The position numbers and the translations under genes are program-made. This document shows positions 23,831 to 36,884 of a stretch of DNA of 64,000 bases, piece by piece. Each line of letters starts with the position of its first letter. Within the stretch, counting starts at the first letter, position 1. The DNA is from Tenrec ecaudatus (lineage: Eukaryota > Chordata > Mammalia > Afrosoricida > Tenrecidae). The DNA is taken from contig NC_134536.1 in the NCBI RefSeq assembly GCF_050624435.1, forward strand, positions 128,162,758-128,226,757, written 5' to 3'. The notes beneath the pieces are model-generated. The model was not told the DNA's origin and searched no databases. It worked only from the letters and a program-made list of their open reading frames with translations.

Positions 23831-26385
23831 CAAGGAAGTATTTTCACTGTCAGTTTCCAGGGTTGGGGTACCTCTTGGGATATCAACCTGCTGAAAGGAG
23901 GCTGTGGTAGAAAATCCTTCAAGCCAAAGGAAAGAATTACTATTGGTGGACCATCAAAAGATGAGTGGCGATTTGAGCCTGAGAGGCACTGCAGAGGAAC
24001 AAGGAGAGCCGGGAATCAGAAGGGGAGACATGGAATTCATGGGCAATTGCCTCCATGGCTAAGGGGAACTGGGAGAATTGAATGATGCCCGACTACCATG
24101 GCTGGATGTTTTGATCCAAAGAGTCTATAGAAGCAACCAGGTCAAAGCGGGGGTGGGGGTGGGGGGAATTGCAGAACAGAATTTTAATTTCTCACGGAGT
24201 CCAGATTTAATGGAGTCCCGGAGATGGGATGGAACACAGAAATAATTGCCCTGAGGTAGTCTTGGAGCCTCTGAAGTCCTCTTACAACTAACCACTATCC
24301 TAGCTGATCTGATCAAAATCACCTCCTTCGGGCACTACGCTCTCTTAAGAACCATCTCCACAGTGTTGTTTAAGTGGAATCAGATGGGAACTACTCGATG
24401 ATGTGAAGGTGAGCTAGGAACCTTAGAGGGCGGGGCGTTATGTTAATGGAGTAAGGCACAACCCAGAAAAGGAGAAGACGGATTCCACGGCTTGAGGAAC
24501 ACAATCAAAGCCTCTGAACCGCACAGCCCACTGAAAAGGCGCGTGCCTCTCTGTGCATGTTCCCAGAACAAAGGGGCCGAGTCTTTAAAAGGAAAAGTAG
24601 ATGAGTGGCTGGTACTGATGCCCAAACCCCCCAACGGCCTTCCCTAGCTTACATCACTAAAGGCCTCCAGGAGCCTGTGTGAGGTGTTCGTATTAGGGGT
24701 CCGAAGTCAGATCCACCTGCGTACACGGTGTGAATCAGAAAGGGAAGCTACCAATCTTAAGGGGAGTCACCACCCTGTCCTCAGGGAGCCCCCTTCTGAA
24801 GGGGGACAGAGTCCCGTCCTCAGGGCACCCTATGCTACAGACAGATATTGAGGATCTGTATAGTTAGAGAATTGGGGCTACAGGCAAGGTCTTGGGAACT
24901 CGGAGGCGGCAGCAAAGCAGCAAGAAGGGACAAGAACCAGACACCTGGAGGAGCCACCTGAGAGGCAGGCCCAGCCCCTCCCTCCAGGACAGCTTGCCAG
25001 AGATAACACAGGACAGCCCAATAAATTTTAATTTCCGATCAGCAGTGAAAAATTTGACTGGGTGCCCTGAATTGTATTTGCTCTATCTGACAGTCCTAAC
25101 CCCAGGGCCTGCCCACCTCAGATCCTGAGGTTAACCAGATGGAGCAGAAGAGGTGCAAAGACAGCAGGAGTCACTCAGGGTAGACCCAAGGGAGAACTTC
25201 CTGTCGGGGGCAACCTGCTCTGATGCAACGTGGGGGAGACGCAGGAAGGCGGGTCTCAGGGTCCCAATCACCCGCCTCCAAGAGGGTGTCCCTCAGACAC
25301 CCTCGGCTGGAAGAGCTGCCTGCCCCTCCCACTCTCAGGTCTTCTGATCGGGAAAGTTCCTCAGGTGGGGCTCGCTTCAGGTGGGGCTCGCTTCAGACGG
25401 GGAGCGGGTGAAGCCTGGAATGGAGACAGAGACAAAGCCTGGGGTGGATCTGTGAAGGGAAGCAAAGCAGTAAAAGGGTGTCTTGGCCCCTTCCCCACAG
25501 CCACCCCAGGCCATTCACGATAAGGCCGTCTTCTGGGAAACTTCCTGTTAGGCAAACGCCAACGGTTGGGCCTGGCACGCCACAGGCAAGCTGGGGGCCA
25601 GGACTAGGAGAGGGCAGTTTCTCCAAAACCATGTGACCTGGGGGAGGGCTTAACATCACAGACCCAGCTCCCCCTTCAAAGTCCTCTCCACCCTCCGACC
25701 TGCCATCTCCCCCCAACGCACCCCTCCAAGGTCTTGACTTGGAACGTAAGACATAGCCCAGCATGGCCCGAGGCGGCCATAGCACTACCTCGGAACCAAG
25801 TCTGACTCCCACATGTCGCAGGAGACTGTGCTCATGGGGTTTTCAGTTGGCTGGGTTCTCAGCAGATCACCGGCCCTTTCTTCTGAAGTGGCCTGGGGTG
25901 GACACCACCTCCAATCTTTCCATTTGCAGCTGAGTGGATTAACTATTTGTACCAACCCTGCACTCCAGGGTGGCCCCAGCCAGCCCCCCTGATGCCACCA
26001 GGAAGGCTTCCTGGGGGTCCTCCTAACCTCTTAGTCCCAGGGGGTGGAGCTGAGATCTGGGGCTGGACTTGGTGAAGGGGACAGGGTGGGACCCCAGCCC
26101 AGGAAAGGGCTTAGTGCAGGCCAGGGGCTCTGTGCTCATAGACTCGGGGCCCCAGACCTCAGCTGCACCCTAAGGAGAAAGTAGAAATGGCCTCACTTTC
26201 CCTCGTGAGTTTCTACATGGATCAAGTGGGATGCATCATCTAAAGCGCTAAGTGTCTCAATCTCTCTCTACCTCAGCCCAAGGGAGCAAGCCAAGGGTTG
26301 CACCTCACCTTCAGGGAGCCCCTGGGTCGATGAAATGATGTCTGACCGGCCCACTAAAGGGTCTAATCTTTATTCATCCAACAAA
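23831..26385. other. No gene recognised
   Basis: 23.83-24.70 kb is AT-richer than its surroundings and may be an old unclassified element. A perfect 16-bp tandem repeat lies at 25365-25396. The rest is unique. Confidence 0.5.
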
Positions 26386-26505
26386 CCCAGGGCCATCGAG
26401 CTAATGCAGACCCACGGCGACCCTTTAAAGCAGGATCGAACTGCCCCTGTGGGTTTCCAGGACTAACTCCTTACGAGAGCAGAGCCCCATCTTCCTCCCA
26501 TCGTT
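26386..26505 (-). repeat. AfroSINE copy, head truncated
   Basis: CCATCGAGCTAATGCAGACC, GATCGAACTGCCCCTGTGGG and CTTACGAGAGCAGAGCCCC are seen. Confidence 0.85.
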
Positions 26506-26539
26506 CACCAGCTACGAAGTTTATTAAGCCTCCCTAAAG

Positions 26540-26710
26540 AGGTCATCCATGTATTCTCATGACCTCATTTAATCCTCATTAATACTGGAGGGTACGTGTT
26601 ATCAGGATTAAGAAACCAAGGCCCAGACAGGTGGAGGGACTTGCCCTCGACACAGAGCCAGCAATCCAGAAGTCAAAAGAAGGGCCCGGGTCTGTCTGCT
26701 TCCAGGTCTC
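26540..26710 (-). repeat. MIR remnant
   Basis: CATGACCTCATTTAATCCTC, AAGAAACCAAGGCCCAGACA and GGACTTGCCCTCGACACAGA form a clear reverse MIR core. Confidence 0.7.
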
Positions 26711-26731
26711 TGTGCCTAATCATGTCACAAG

Positions 26732-26945
26732 GGGAGCAGGAGGCGTAGTGGTTACGCACTGGGCTGCTAACCTCAAGGTCAGCAGTTCGAAACCACCAGG
26801 TATTCTGGCTATTCTAAGGGAGAACGACAAGGCTTCCTACTCCCACAGAGGCCCAGTGTCAGAATCCCCGAGGGGCAGTTCTACCCGGTCCATTAGGGTC
26901 ACTTTCAGTGGGAACCGACTCAGTGGCATGAGTCTGGTTTTCAGT
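26732..26945 (+). repeat. AfroSINE copy
   Basis: The head GCAGGAGGCGTAGTGGTTAC, B box GGTCAGCAGTTCGAAACC and tail GGAACCGACTCAGTGGCATG are seen; one of the best preserved copies. Confidence 0.93.
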
Positions 26946-27296
26946 TCGAATCACAACATACAGGAAGCCCCCAGGTCCCCCTCCTATGTTTGTCTTTAAG
27001 TTGCGTCTGTATGTGACACAGGTGCAGTTCATACCTGTCAGTCACATGTTGGCCTGAATAGACAGGGTATTTTCTGTGCATTAAAAAAAAAAATTGAAGG
27101 TGCACCTGCAGATGCCCGAAACTACCTCTAACACAACAGTGCAGTAATCAGATCTCAGGGTGCATTGCAAAGCCGGGCCTGTTTGCCATCTGGGCCCAAT
27201 GTCGGGTAACAGAGACCTCTCAGGCTTGGTTGGTTCATAACTACCCATCGTCGCACCCGGGAAACACTTAGGAGATGTGAGCTTGACTGGGCACTC

Positions 27297-27475
27297 AGGA
27301 GCCCTGGTGGCATCGCGGCTATGCGTTGGGCTGCGATCCTCATGACTGGCAGTTCAAAACCACCAGCAGCTGCTCCCAGGGAGACAACCTGGGCCTCCCG
27401 TCAGCAGTTACAGTCTCAAAAATCCACAGGGGGTCACGGTGAGTCAGCATGGATTGGATGGCCGGGAACTTGGAG
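27297..27475 (+). repeat. AfroSINE copy
   Basis: The head AGGAGCCCTGGTGGCATCGC, CTGGCAGTTCAAAACCACC and the tail GTGAGTCAGCATGGATTGGA are seen. Confidence 0.92.
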
Positions 27476-28470
27476 TTTGGGACTGGGTGCTTTCTGCATG
27501 CCAATGATCACCCGTCACCAAAGTGGGCATTCTAATACCCACTTCTGAAAGTGGCCTCATGAGCTCAAGAACCCCATGTGCACCTGTGGGGTAGGTGACC
27601 TGGTGTCCCCTGTAGCTGAGGAACTGGCAGTCTCAGAAATGTGACCTCGTCCTGAGATGTGGTTTGGAAACCTGTCAGGGCTCTGGGCAGTTTTTCATTT
27701 GAGGTTTGGAACCTCAGGGGGCTGGGATTTGAACCCAGGCCGTCAGGCCAGGCTGGGCCAGAAGCGGTCCAGTTTAATCGATTCTGCGGCTGCCAGACAG
27801 AGAGTTTCTAATAGCCACGAGGTGTTTATGGCTGAGCCGTCAGCACTGGGTCAGGGAACCACAGCCAGGTCAGCCACCCACCCCCAGTCCCAGGGGGGCT
27901 GCTTTGGAGAAGCTGGCTCCCCCAGCCGGCCCCGGGGCCGGCCCCCTGGCCCTTGGGAAGCCTTACCCAACCAGGCAGCCGCCCCGTGACTGCGAGGGTG
28001 ACCCCTGTCACACTTGTGTGTGTGGGCCTGTGTGGACATGCTCTTGGAGAAGGAGACCAATGACAACAAAGCATCCTGCTGGGAGCGTCTGCCCGGGGGC
28101 CAGCCTTCCCCAAAGTTGCCCCCCACCTTGGGCCAGAATTTAGGCCTAGCCAAGCTCTCCATTTCTCAAGCTGAGGGATAGGTGGGGCGGGGAGCTGGGA
28201 GGGGAGCCCTGGAGAGCAAAGTAGGGGAAACCTAGGGAGGGGGCGCCTTTTGAAACCAGGAGAAAATGGTTTGGCAGAAACCTTCCATGAAAACTTCTGC
28301 TGTCTTCCCAGAGGGTGGCAGCTGCAACTCTCACAGTCACGGGGAAAGCCTTCCCCTCCACCACCCCCCACTCCCTAAGCCCCAGAGGCTGCTCCCCACG
28401 CCTGTGCCCCAACCTCTTAGCACCCCAAACCCTGGAACACAGCAATCTCAACAAAAGCAAACGGCAAACG
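27476..28470. other. No gene recognised
   Basis: GC-rich; open frames up to 181 codons on the minus strand at 27826-28371 show no recognisable protein. Confidence 0.5.
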
Positions 28471-28474
28471 TGCC

Positions 28475-28590
28475 ATCTTAACAGAAGCAGGTGGCCAAGC
28501 TTTCTTCCACAGTCCGGGTTTGAACTGCCAACCTTTTAGGTTAGTCGGTGAGCTTTTAAAGCAACCGCTACACATGCACGTGGGGAGCCC
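28475..28590 (-). repeat. AfroSINE-related variant fragment
   Basis: AGCAGGTGGCCAAGCTTTCT, GGGTTTGAACTGCCAACC and AGCAACCGCTACACATGC are seen; sister of the copy at 11465. Confidence 0.68.
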
Positions 28591-31500
28591 ATCGAACAAA
28601 AGGAGGCCTGGACCTGGGCGCGGGGAGCGACATCCCTCTGGTCAGCACGGCGACATCGCTGCGCTCCCTCGGATTCCACGCGTGGGCAGCATGGACCCCA
28701 TTTCAAAGGTGAAAGAGTTGAGGTGTAGAGAAGGCACGGGGCCAGTGGTGAATTCAGAATTCCACCCAACGCCTGTCAGACTTCTTGCTGGGCCTCAGGG
28801 TCGCCCGCAGTGGGCTCTGCAGAGGCGTCAGGCAGGGCATTCGGAGAGAGACCCCTCGGGTCCGGCCTCATAGGCCTGCATCACCTGCCTCCTGGGGGAC
28901 TTGAAGCCCTGGGGTGGCTGTGTCAGCTAAAAACAAGCTGGGGAGCAGAGGCAGAGCCTTCCTGCAGGGCGTCTGAGAAAGTGACGCATGGGGTGCTCAG
29001 CCCTCCCCCAGAGAAAGGGCAGGAGGAGCCCCAGGGAGGGGACGTGTTGGCATGTGCCCCACTTGGAGCCCAACTGACTCGGGGCCAGCCAGGGATGTGT
29101 GGGGAAACATCCGAGCCTGGGCTGCCTAGCCACTCTCAGTTCAAGAGACCTGGAGAGCGAAAACCCTGTGGAGACGTCAACGAGTTGGGGACAGAGGGAA
29201 GGATGGGGCTGAAGGCCCTCAAAGACTGCTTCCGGCACGGACATCCTGTGATTCTCAAAGTAAAGTGCCTTCCCAGGGCAGTTTCCACCTTTACTACCAC
29301 AAAAAGTCCGAGGGCAGAGCTGCTGTCCATGAACCGTCTTCCCCTCAGACGGGAGCTCCCTGAGGGCAGGTCTGGGTCTCCCCTCAGACTGGAGTTCGTG
29401 AGGACAAAGCTAGGTCCTACAGCTCAGACTAAAAACTCTCTTGAGGATTAAGTACCTAGATCTCTCTCATTAAGAGATACACTCCCCAAATACGAATCCA
29501 CCCATTTTAAATGTCTACCAGGTTTGGGCCCTCCCCTGCTCGGGAACCAGGCCCAGCCGCCTGCCCACAGGCATGCATCCATCCGTAGGAGCCCCTTTGC
29601 GTTGAATCACTGTTCCTCTCAGGTCTAGCTTGTCTCCCTTCAAAGTTAGTCCTTCCATTGGCAAAGCCTCTCGTCCCGGCCCTTTCTCTCCCCCGCCTTT
29701 GCTTTTTCCAGGCAGACTATGAACATGCACCGTTTCCCCTTCGCTGCTTTCCCAAGTCCCCGTGTCATGATGGACAGGGCCCTGTGGGTACGGTTGTCTT
29801 TTTCTCCCTCCCAGTCTGCCAAGGACGTGTGCTAAAACCTCACCTGGTAAATACCGAGCCATCCCATGGCCAGAGAACACATAGCTGACACCCGTGTACA
29901 TGCTGGAGGCTATGAGGGAGGACGGGAGAAAAAGAGTCCACAACGCTTTGCGTCACACCCGTGCGTTTCTCGTCCTGGCCGTTCTCATACACACAAAGGG
30001 CCTGTTCTCCCTGTGCCACCCAGAAGGCCCCCTTTCTCTTGGTGACACCCCGTAGAAGCAGGCCCCTCTCCTCACTCTGGAACTGTGGGTGCTGCTTCAT
30101 CCTGGCAGGGCCTGCCCTGCCTCCCTTGAGTGTTCTCAGCAGACTTCCCGAGAGGGCAGGCCCACGGTTTCTGATTCGCTTACAAGCGTGTTCTTTGGTC
30201 CGCTTGAGTGCCCACGCACCCACCCACCCATCGTGCCCCCATGCGTACCAGGCAAAACAAATGTGTGCAGAAAGAACTAAAGTCTGAACCCCAATGAGGT
30301 GGCTGGTTGGACGCTTCGGTGATTCTTGCTGGGTCCTAAGCACACACAGACCCCTGCCAAACTCTGGTGGCCAAAACCAACCTTCGCTCATGTGTTTGCC
30401 CACAGCTCTGAATTCACGCAGGAGGCAGCTGCCCTCTCTCCCATGTGGCGCACCGGAGCTGAAATCCAAACGGGTCTCCCTCGCCCGTCTGGGCCTCCCT
30501 TAGGGTGGCTGGCATGGCTGATGGAGCCTCTTGATTTCTCCCTCGAGGCCTCTCTCTCCAACAGAGCGACCGAGCTTCCTCACAGTATGGCCGCTGGCTT
30601 CCGAGGGCACAAATGGGCCAGTGGCTCTGAAGGCCTAGGTCTGCACACCCTGTCGCTCCCGCCACATTCTCCTGGTGAAGACAAGTCCTGAGGCCAGGCC
30701 GGCGTGGAAAAGAGGAAAGGTGGGCTCTGGTTCTGGATGGAGGAGGGGGGAGGGGGAAGGGTCAGGGAGGAAAGCAAAAGGCGGGGTGGGGAAGAAGCAC
30801 GCACTTGCACCCGGCACAATGGTCCCAGCACAGAAGCTGGCTGGGCATCACCAGGTCCTGCCTGGGTTCCCTCTCCTTGCAGGAGGCTAGTTAGGGGGAG
30901 GAGAAGGGGCCAGGGTGAGACGGAGGGATTCCACAGTGGTGGCCAGCCGTGGCAGGCTGGACAGAAGAGACTCGAGAGGGAACTCCGTCTACCCCAGACC
31001 AGCAGGAGCTTTTAGGAGCCCCGCAGCATGGGTGTGACCTGGGAAGGCCAACAGACGCAGAGACTGAGCGCAAGGACTTGCCACCTTACCTGGGCCTTGG
31101 GAGCCCCTCAGAGAAGGCTTGAGGGGTGGGGGGTGGGGGGTGTGGACATCTTGCACAACGGGGGCACGCAGCCTCTGCATTTTCTTTCTCCGTGGTCTAT
31201 TTAAAGCCTTTCTCTCTTGCAAGGCCATGTGTTGCAACGTCTTTCGTGCGAAGGGTTCCTGATCTTCCACTGACGAGTCCCAGCCCTCCGTGGCCTCCCT
31301 GAAGACAGCTCGCCTCGCCTTGCTGGTGGGGGATCTGGACGCCAGCCCTGGGTTTGGCCACCGCCACATCCTCCCCCTGTCCCACTTCTCTGTTGCCTGT
31401 TTGTATTCTGTCTGAGATGATTCATTTTCATTTGTCGATGTCCTGCCCTCGCCTGGGGCAGCTGCGGCATGGTAGCGAGAACGCTCGAACTGGAGTCAGG

Positions 31501-31720
31501 AAAACTGGTTTACATTCTGGCTTGACCATTTACTGGCTGTGCATAAATTTTGGACACGTTATTGACTCTCGTTGAGTTTCCTGCTTCCCAGCGGCCAGGC
31601 CAGGATAATGAGCCCCATCCCCAGGGCGACTGAAGGGAGAAGACGGTGCCTGGCACGGACTGGGAACCTCTGCTCCTAATCCCTCGCGGGAAATTCTGAG
31701 GTCCCTTCTCCTCCCTGAGA
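28591..31720. other. No gene; MIR remnants
   Basis: A reverse MIR fragment lies near 28700-28775, and a forward MIR near 31478-31640 (CTTGACCATTTACTGGCTGT). A long open frame at 28810-29451 (+) has no recognisable similarity and no splice or promoter context. The 39-bp block at 29028-29066 recurs at 32732-32770. Confidence 0.5.
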
Positions 31721-31722
31721 CC

Positions 31723-31892
31723 CAAACCCCACTGCCATTGAGTCAATTCTGACTCCCAGCAACCCCATAGGGCAGTGCAGCACTGCTCCCCAGGATTCCC
31801 AACCCCTGAGATGCCGCTGGGGGGCGTTCAACCGCTGGCCTTGTTGTTACCCCAAAGCATCACTCACCCATGAGGCCGCCAGGGTTCCTTTC
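31723..31892 (-). repeat. AfroSINE copy (first of a tandem pair)
   Basis: The tail AACCCCACTGCCATTGAGTC, GCAACCCCATAGGGCAGTGC and the head GAGGCCGCCAGGGTTCC are seen. Confidence 0.9.
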
Positions 31893-31904
31893 TACGAGTT
31901 AAAA

Positions 31905-32066
31905 GACAAGAACTCACTGCCCACTTGTAGCAAGGAGGACCAGGGTGGGACTGCTCCTGGTGGGTTTCTGAGTCTCTAACTCTTCACGAGAGTAGAAAGC
32001 CCTGCCTGGCCCCCATGGAGCCACTGGTGGTTTTGAACTGCTGACCTGGTGGTTAGCAGCACAACA
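31905..32066 (-). repeat. AfroSINE copy (second of a tandem pair)
   Basis: GAGAGTAGAAAGCCCTGCC and GGTGGTTTTGAACTGCTGACC followed by GTGGTTAGCAGCACAAC are seen, in the same orientation as its neighbour 12 bp away. Confidence 0.9.
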
Positions 32067-32169
32067 GACAAAAGCTACGCCAGCTCTGCTCAAATGCCCC
32101 CTGCCCAGCAAGTCCCTCCACCAACCACTCCCAGCAGTACCGGCCCGGCACCATCGGCCCTGCTGCTCT

Positions 32170-32722
32170 GCGTGAGCTCACTCTTGAAGCCACCATGTCA
32201 GTCAAGTTCACTGAGATCAGTCTTCCTCTCTTTACCAAGAACGGTGTCCTTCTCCAGGGACTGGTCTGTCCTGGTAACAGGTCCCAAGGATGTGAGACAA
32301 CTCTGTGCTGGCTTTTAAGGAGCATTCTGGCTGTACTGCTTTCAGGATAGCTTCGGGCAGTCCAGGGTCGATCCAATGTTCTTTCTCAAAACCACACTTC
32401 AAAGGCACCCATCCCTCTTCAGTCTCTGCGTGTCCGTTGTCCAGTTCTCCCACGCACAGGAGGCGACTGGCCATGCACACTGGACTCCTCAGTGCGGCAC
32501 CTTTGCTGTTGGACGCTCGGAAGAGGTCTTTGGCAGCAGAATGGCCCAGTGGGATGCGTTGGTTGGCATTTTCTACGAGCATGGCGGGTAGACCCAACAA
32601 AATCAAAATCCCTGACGTCAACCTCCTCTGTTGGTCACGATGCTGCTTCTTGCTTCGGCTGTGAGGCTCTGTCCCCAGGCCTCAGTTTCAACGATGCCAT
32701 TGCGTCTACACAGGTTCACTAG
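32170..32722 (-). repeat. BovB/RTE LINE ORF fragment
   Basis: Translated on the minus strand it contains EEGWVPLKCGFEKEHW, then AILKAVQPECSLKASTELSH and GEGHRSW. These correspond to the familiar RTE/BovB stretch before and including the YFGHVVRR-type C-terminus. It is decayed, with the ends uncertain. Confidence 0.7.
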
Positions 32723-32731
32723 GCGAGGGGG

Positions 32732-32835
32732 GCCCCAGGGAGGGGACATGTTGGCGTGTGCCCCACTTGGCTTACATGCCAATCAGTGTTACTCGGGGTC
32801 CCTATGAGTTGGAAGTGATGTAATAGCACCTAACA
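32732..32835 (+). repeat. Repeat block and BovB-type tail
   Basis: The 39-bp block shared with 29028-29066 is followed at 32786-32830 by GGGGTCCCTATGAGTTGGAA and ATAGCACCTAAC, which resemble the 3' end of BovB elements. Confidence 0.5.
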
Positions 32836-33216
32836 AAAGCAATGATGTTCCAGGCACCCGCGCCATGACCACTCGCAAGATGGAGCTTGGGTTCTGGTGG
32901 ATGGAGACAAGGCGGGGGAGTGCGTTTTAGAACGGTGTCGTCCCTGACAGACGCGACTGGCCACATGTGGCTATGGGGCCCTGGGGCTGTGACCACTCCC
33001 ATCTGAGACGCATGCTAAGCACAAATACAGGTCAGGGTCCTACAGCCCCAAGGTAAAAAATCTCTTACTGATGTTTGTAGCAAGTGTGAAACAGCTATTT
33101 TAGGTACATGAGAGTTAAATAAATATGTTTGTAAAAAAATAGCATTTAACTAAGGTCACCTGTTTCTTTTGCCCTTTCGAGTGTGGATCCCAGGATTGTT
33201 TACATTTTGCATCACG

Positions 33217-33262
<46 letters not shown>

Positions 33263-34959
33263 ACGCGTTACCGGTTGGTATGTACAATGGGAATCTGGGA
33301 CAGCCATTGTAAACGCCTCCGTCTTGGCAGACCTCCTGGGGAGAGTGATGGCTGACCAAGACTATGAGCACTTCGGGTGTTTCAGGGAGCGGGGACAGTG
33401 AGCAGGACGAGCCTGAGGGAGGAATGTGCCTGGTCCATCTGAGGAGCAGAGAAGCCAGGAGGCTGGAATGAGTAGCAAAGAGGAGTTGAAAGCATATAGG
33501 CAGCCGGGTGCTGTGGGGTCTGGTAAGGCCACTGTATGCACTTTGGCTTTTACTCAGAATAAAGGCAGGGGGGGGGGGACGACATGAGTGGGTCTGTGTC
33601 TCAACAGGCTCCTCGGGTGGGGGTGCATTAAAATGCCCAGTTGGGGCCAACGACGGCACCTGCCTCCCAGTGCTGGTGTGTGGCTGAGGTGAGCTCACAG
33701 ACGTGAGCACAGGTGTGGGCTAAGTACAAGCCTGGCCAATGAGCACTTGCTAGACCAAATGCTCCGTGGCGACCAGACTCGAACTCCATCCAGTTCTTGG
33801 TCAGAGCATAGACAACCCAGTCTAAGAGTGTGCATGGCCCAAAAAGCTGCAAACTATACCCCACCCCACCCCTAAAGCAGCTGTGAACACCACCAAAGAG
33901 CGGCCCTCCTTCGCAGTCTCTCTAGAATGAGTGTTGAAGTCAGAGATGCGTTTCCAAGGATGGTGGCAGGCGGCCAGGCAGGAAGCTGCTCCGTTACTCC
34001 CTATTTACAAGCCCTCAACTACCAATCCTCCCTGACCGGTTCTAGGCTCTCAGCACCCATTGCAGGGTCCCCAGGAGCTAACTTCACCTTCCTCTGCAGC
34101 CTCATGCTCCTGGCCCACATGCCCGCTACGTTCCACTTCCATGCCTTCACCACTACCCCTTCTGTGTGGGATGCTCTCCTCAGCCCCTGGCATCTGCCCC
34201 TCCCATCTCACAGACTGTCCCATTTTACCACCCATCACAGACATCCCGCTCTGTTTGCGCCTCCCCACTCGCTTGCTCCACCAGACCCTTCAGGGGTGGA
34301 GCGGTGTCTGACTCACAGCAGGCTCCTGGGCCTACCACCAAGACTGGCCCAATGAGCATGGCTAGCAGGACCCCAAGGACAAAGGATTGCTCATGCCTCT
34401 CAGAGACAGCTTTTACCTCACCTGAGACGGGACAGAGCGGAGGAGTGGTGCCGTAAGGTGGGCAGGTCAGAGTGATGGATCTCTCCTGCAGAAGTTCAAG
34501 GAACTCTAAGACTCACGATGAAAGACTGAGTTTGCCTGCTAGTCACAGACCCCTTCCCACTAGCAGCCTCCAGCCCTTTCCTGGGCTGCAAGATAAGAAA
34601 CAGACAGAAGCTCCCTGGACCATTGATGCACCTGGATCACATGGCTCCTGAAGGCACCTTGACACCAAGGTCGATGGTTCCCATTTCAGGAAAGGCCCCT
34701 CCTGTCTTCCCACTCATGTCCAGAACCCCTATGCTACATCAAGGCCAGCAGTAGACCAGCTGCACCCAGATCCAGCCCGGCTAGACACAGAGTCTCTCCT
34801 CGACATGCTGAGGTGGGTCACCCCCGTGTCCTAGACACCTGTGGCCAATCTACCAGGCCAAAGACAAATGCCAGCTCCCCCAAGGGAGGGGTTAGAGAGG
34901 TGGGGGAGGAAGGAAGGCTGGAACAAGGATTCAATGAGAAAGAGAAACAGGAGTAGATT
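32836..34959. other. VEGFA 3' flank, no gene
   Basis: A (GT)n microsatellite lies at 33219-33257, a poly(G) at about 33571, and an L2-like remnant at about 33990-34320 (CACCTTCCTCTGCAGCCTCA, CCTTCACCACTACCCCTTCT). Otherwise unique sequence. No downstream gene starts within the window. Confidence 0.6.
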
Positions 34960-34978
34960 TGAGATCAGAATTAAAATC

Positions 34979-34984
34979 TTTAAT
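34979..34984 (-). terminator. VEGFA poly(A) signal ATTAAA
   Basis: On the minus strand GTATTAAAGA is followed by TTTTAATTCTGATCTCAAA, matching the remembered end of human VEGFA mRNA. The variant hexamer ATTAAA replaces AATAAA. Cleavage probably lies near 34960. Confidence 0.8.
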
Positions 34985-36862
34985 ACAAAACGCTTTTTTC
35001 TTTTTAAGATATATTTGTATTTCTTGTTGCTGTTTAAAAATAAATATGTACTACGGAATATCTCGAAAAACTGCACTAGAGACAAAGACGAGATGTTAAT
35101 ATCTCCCCCCCCCACAATTATTATGGACAAACAATAGCACCAATAAATAAATGATACAAATATTAAAATTAAAAAAGGAACGAGATTTAGTATGTAGAAC
35201 CCTCTATTTTTGTTGTTTTTACATATAAAAAAACCAGAATAGCAGTATCTATTTTTATCAGAATCACATATATACATAAACATATATATGTATATATACA
35301 AAATAGCCAAATATATATATAGTATGTAGATGTATATTGAAATCTTATTTCAAAGGAATGTGTGGTGGGGGCTGGGGAAATGAAGTGGGCAGAGCTGAGT
35401 GTTAGCAAAATTAAATATCTGCAAGTACCTGCCGCCCATCGGGGCAAAAAGAGATTGGAAACATGAATTTCATACACAAAAACCGGTACAAATAAGAGAG
35501 AGCAAAAGAGCGAGCGAGAGAGCCAGAGAGCAAGATACATCTCATAAATAGTTGAAATTAAATATTAACCAAGAATACTGAAAAAAGCCCTACTCTTTAA
35601 TTAAATTAACAGTTTTAATTTCTAATTAAAAAGGGTCATTAAATAAGTACCGTATATAAAACTTGCTCTTCTGCCTCTGTGATGGGTCTGTGGGTCCTGC
35701 CCTGCCCTGCCTCTCTCTATGCCGAGGGAAGGGACAGGTCAGGGGCCAGAGGAGGGTCAGCCACTCACACAATCAGCCAGGACCCCCCTGCCCCCCCACA
35801 GGGGCGTGGGGGGGCAGAACTAGTGGTTTCAGTGGTCTGAGGACACCAGGCTTTCCTGGATTACACCCCAGACTGGGGAGCAGAGGAGGGGGCCTCCAAG
35901 ACAGAAGGCCAAGGTCCTTCCCTCTGAGGATGAGGGTCGGCTCCCAGGAGGAGGAGCTGCCTCCGGGCTGCTCTTCCCGCACCCACCCCTCCCTACCCCA
36001 CCCCCATCCCCCTTGTCTTCTCCAGGATGTCTGGGGTCTCCGTGGGCATCTCGGACGCAGGCAGGCTCGAGAGGTGAGACTAGGTGGAGGCCATCCGGTG
36101 AAGGCTCTTGAACGTTCCAGACAGTGCCCCAGGAGGGCAAGGTGCCCGTGCAAGGTGTGGCGGGGATCCCCAAGCGCAGCAATGTCCTGAGGTGCCCCCA
36201 ACTCCTGGTCAGAAGCCAACCTTCTTGTCCCTGTACCTGCCATCTGTCCTTCTGTCCATTTGACTCAGGGTAGTTGGCTTGGGGCCAGGATTGGGTTTGT
36301 CAGTATTCCCAAAAGCAGACCAATTTTGCCCCCAGGCCCTGGCCCTGCACCTTTTCCAAAGAGGGATTCGAGAGATCAGATTCCCTCTTCCCCGCTCAAG
36401 TCCACAGCAGTCAGCTACATCCAGTGAAGACACCAATAACATTAGCAATGTTAATTTAAAAAAAGAATATATATATTTTATAGATGTATAAAATATATAT
36501 ATATTTATATATATGTATATATACATGTATATGTATATATATATATGTGGGGTGTGTCTACAGGAATCCCAGAAATAAAACTCTCTACTCTTCTGGGCTC
36601 GGTGATTTAGCAGCAAAAAAAAAAAAAAAAGAAGAAGAAAGAAAGAAAGAAAAAAATGGCGATCCAATTTCAAGAGGGACCGAGCTTGGTCACCCGCCCG
36701 GGAATGCTTCCGTGAATGCTTCCCCAGAGTCTCGCGCTCCGGACCCAAAGTGCTGTCTGTGCGCAGTCTCCTCTTCCTTCATGGCGGGTTTCTGGATTAA
36801 GGATTGCTTTGTCGGTGGTGAAGGTGGCGGCGGCAGCTGTGTGGTTTCTGGGGCATTCGGCA

Positions 36863-36884
36863 TCAATCTTTCCACGTGAGAGGT
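36863..36884 (-). CDS. VEGFA: Exon 8b / VEGF-Ax readthrough tail, altered
   Basis: An alternative acceptor, AACCAG, 66 nt past the 8a acceptor would give the tail PLTWKD then TGA (36865-36863). In human the same acceptor gives SLTRKD (VEGFxxxb). The same frame is also open between the 8a stop and this TGA. It gives a 22-codon readthrough extension (stop codon included as one residue), the same length as human VEGF-Ax. Acceptor and frame are seen. Use of either mechanism here is not shown, and VEGFxxxb is debated in human too. Confidence 0.55.

Noticed and set aside
28810-29451. 213-codon plus-strand open frame
   Set aside because: No recognised family, low-complexity composition, single uninterrupted frame in an intergenic region.
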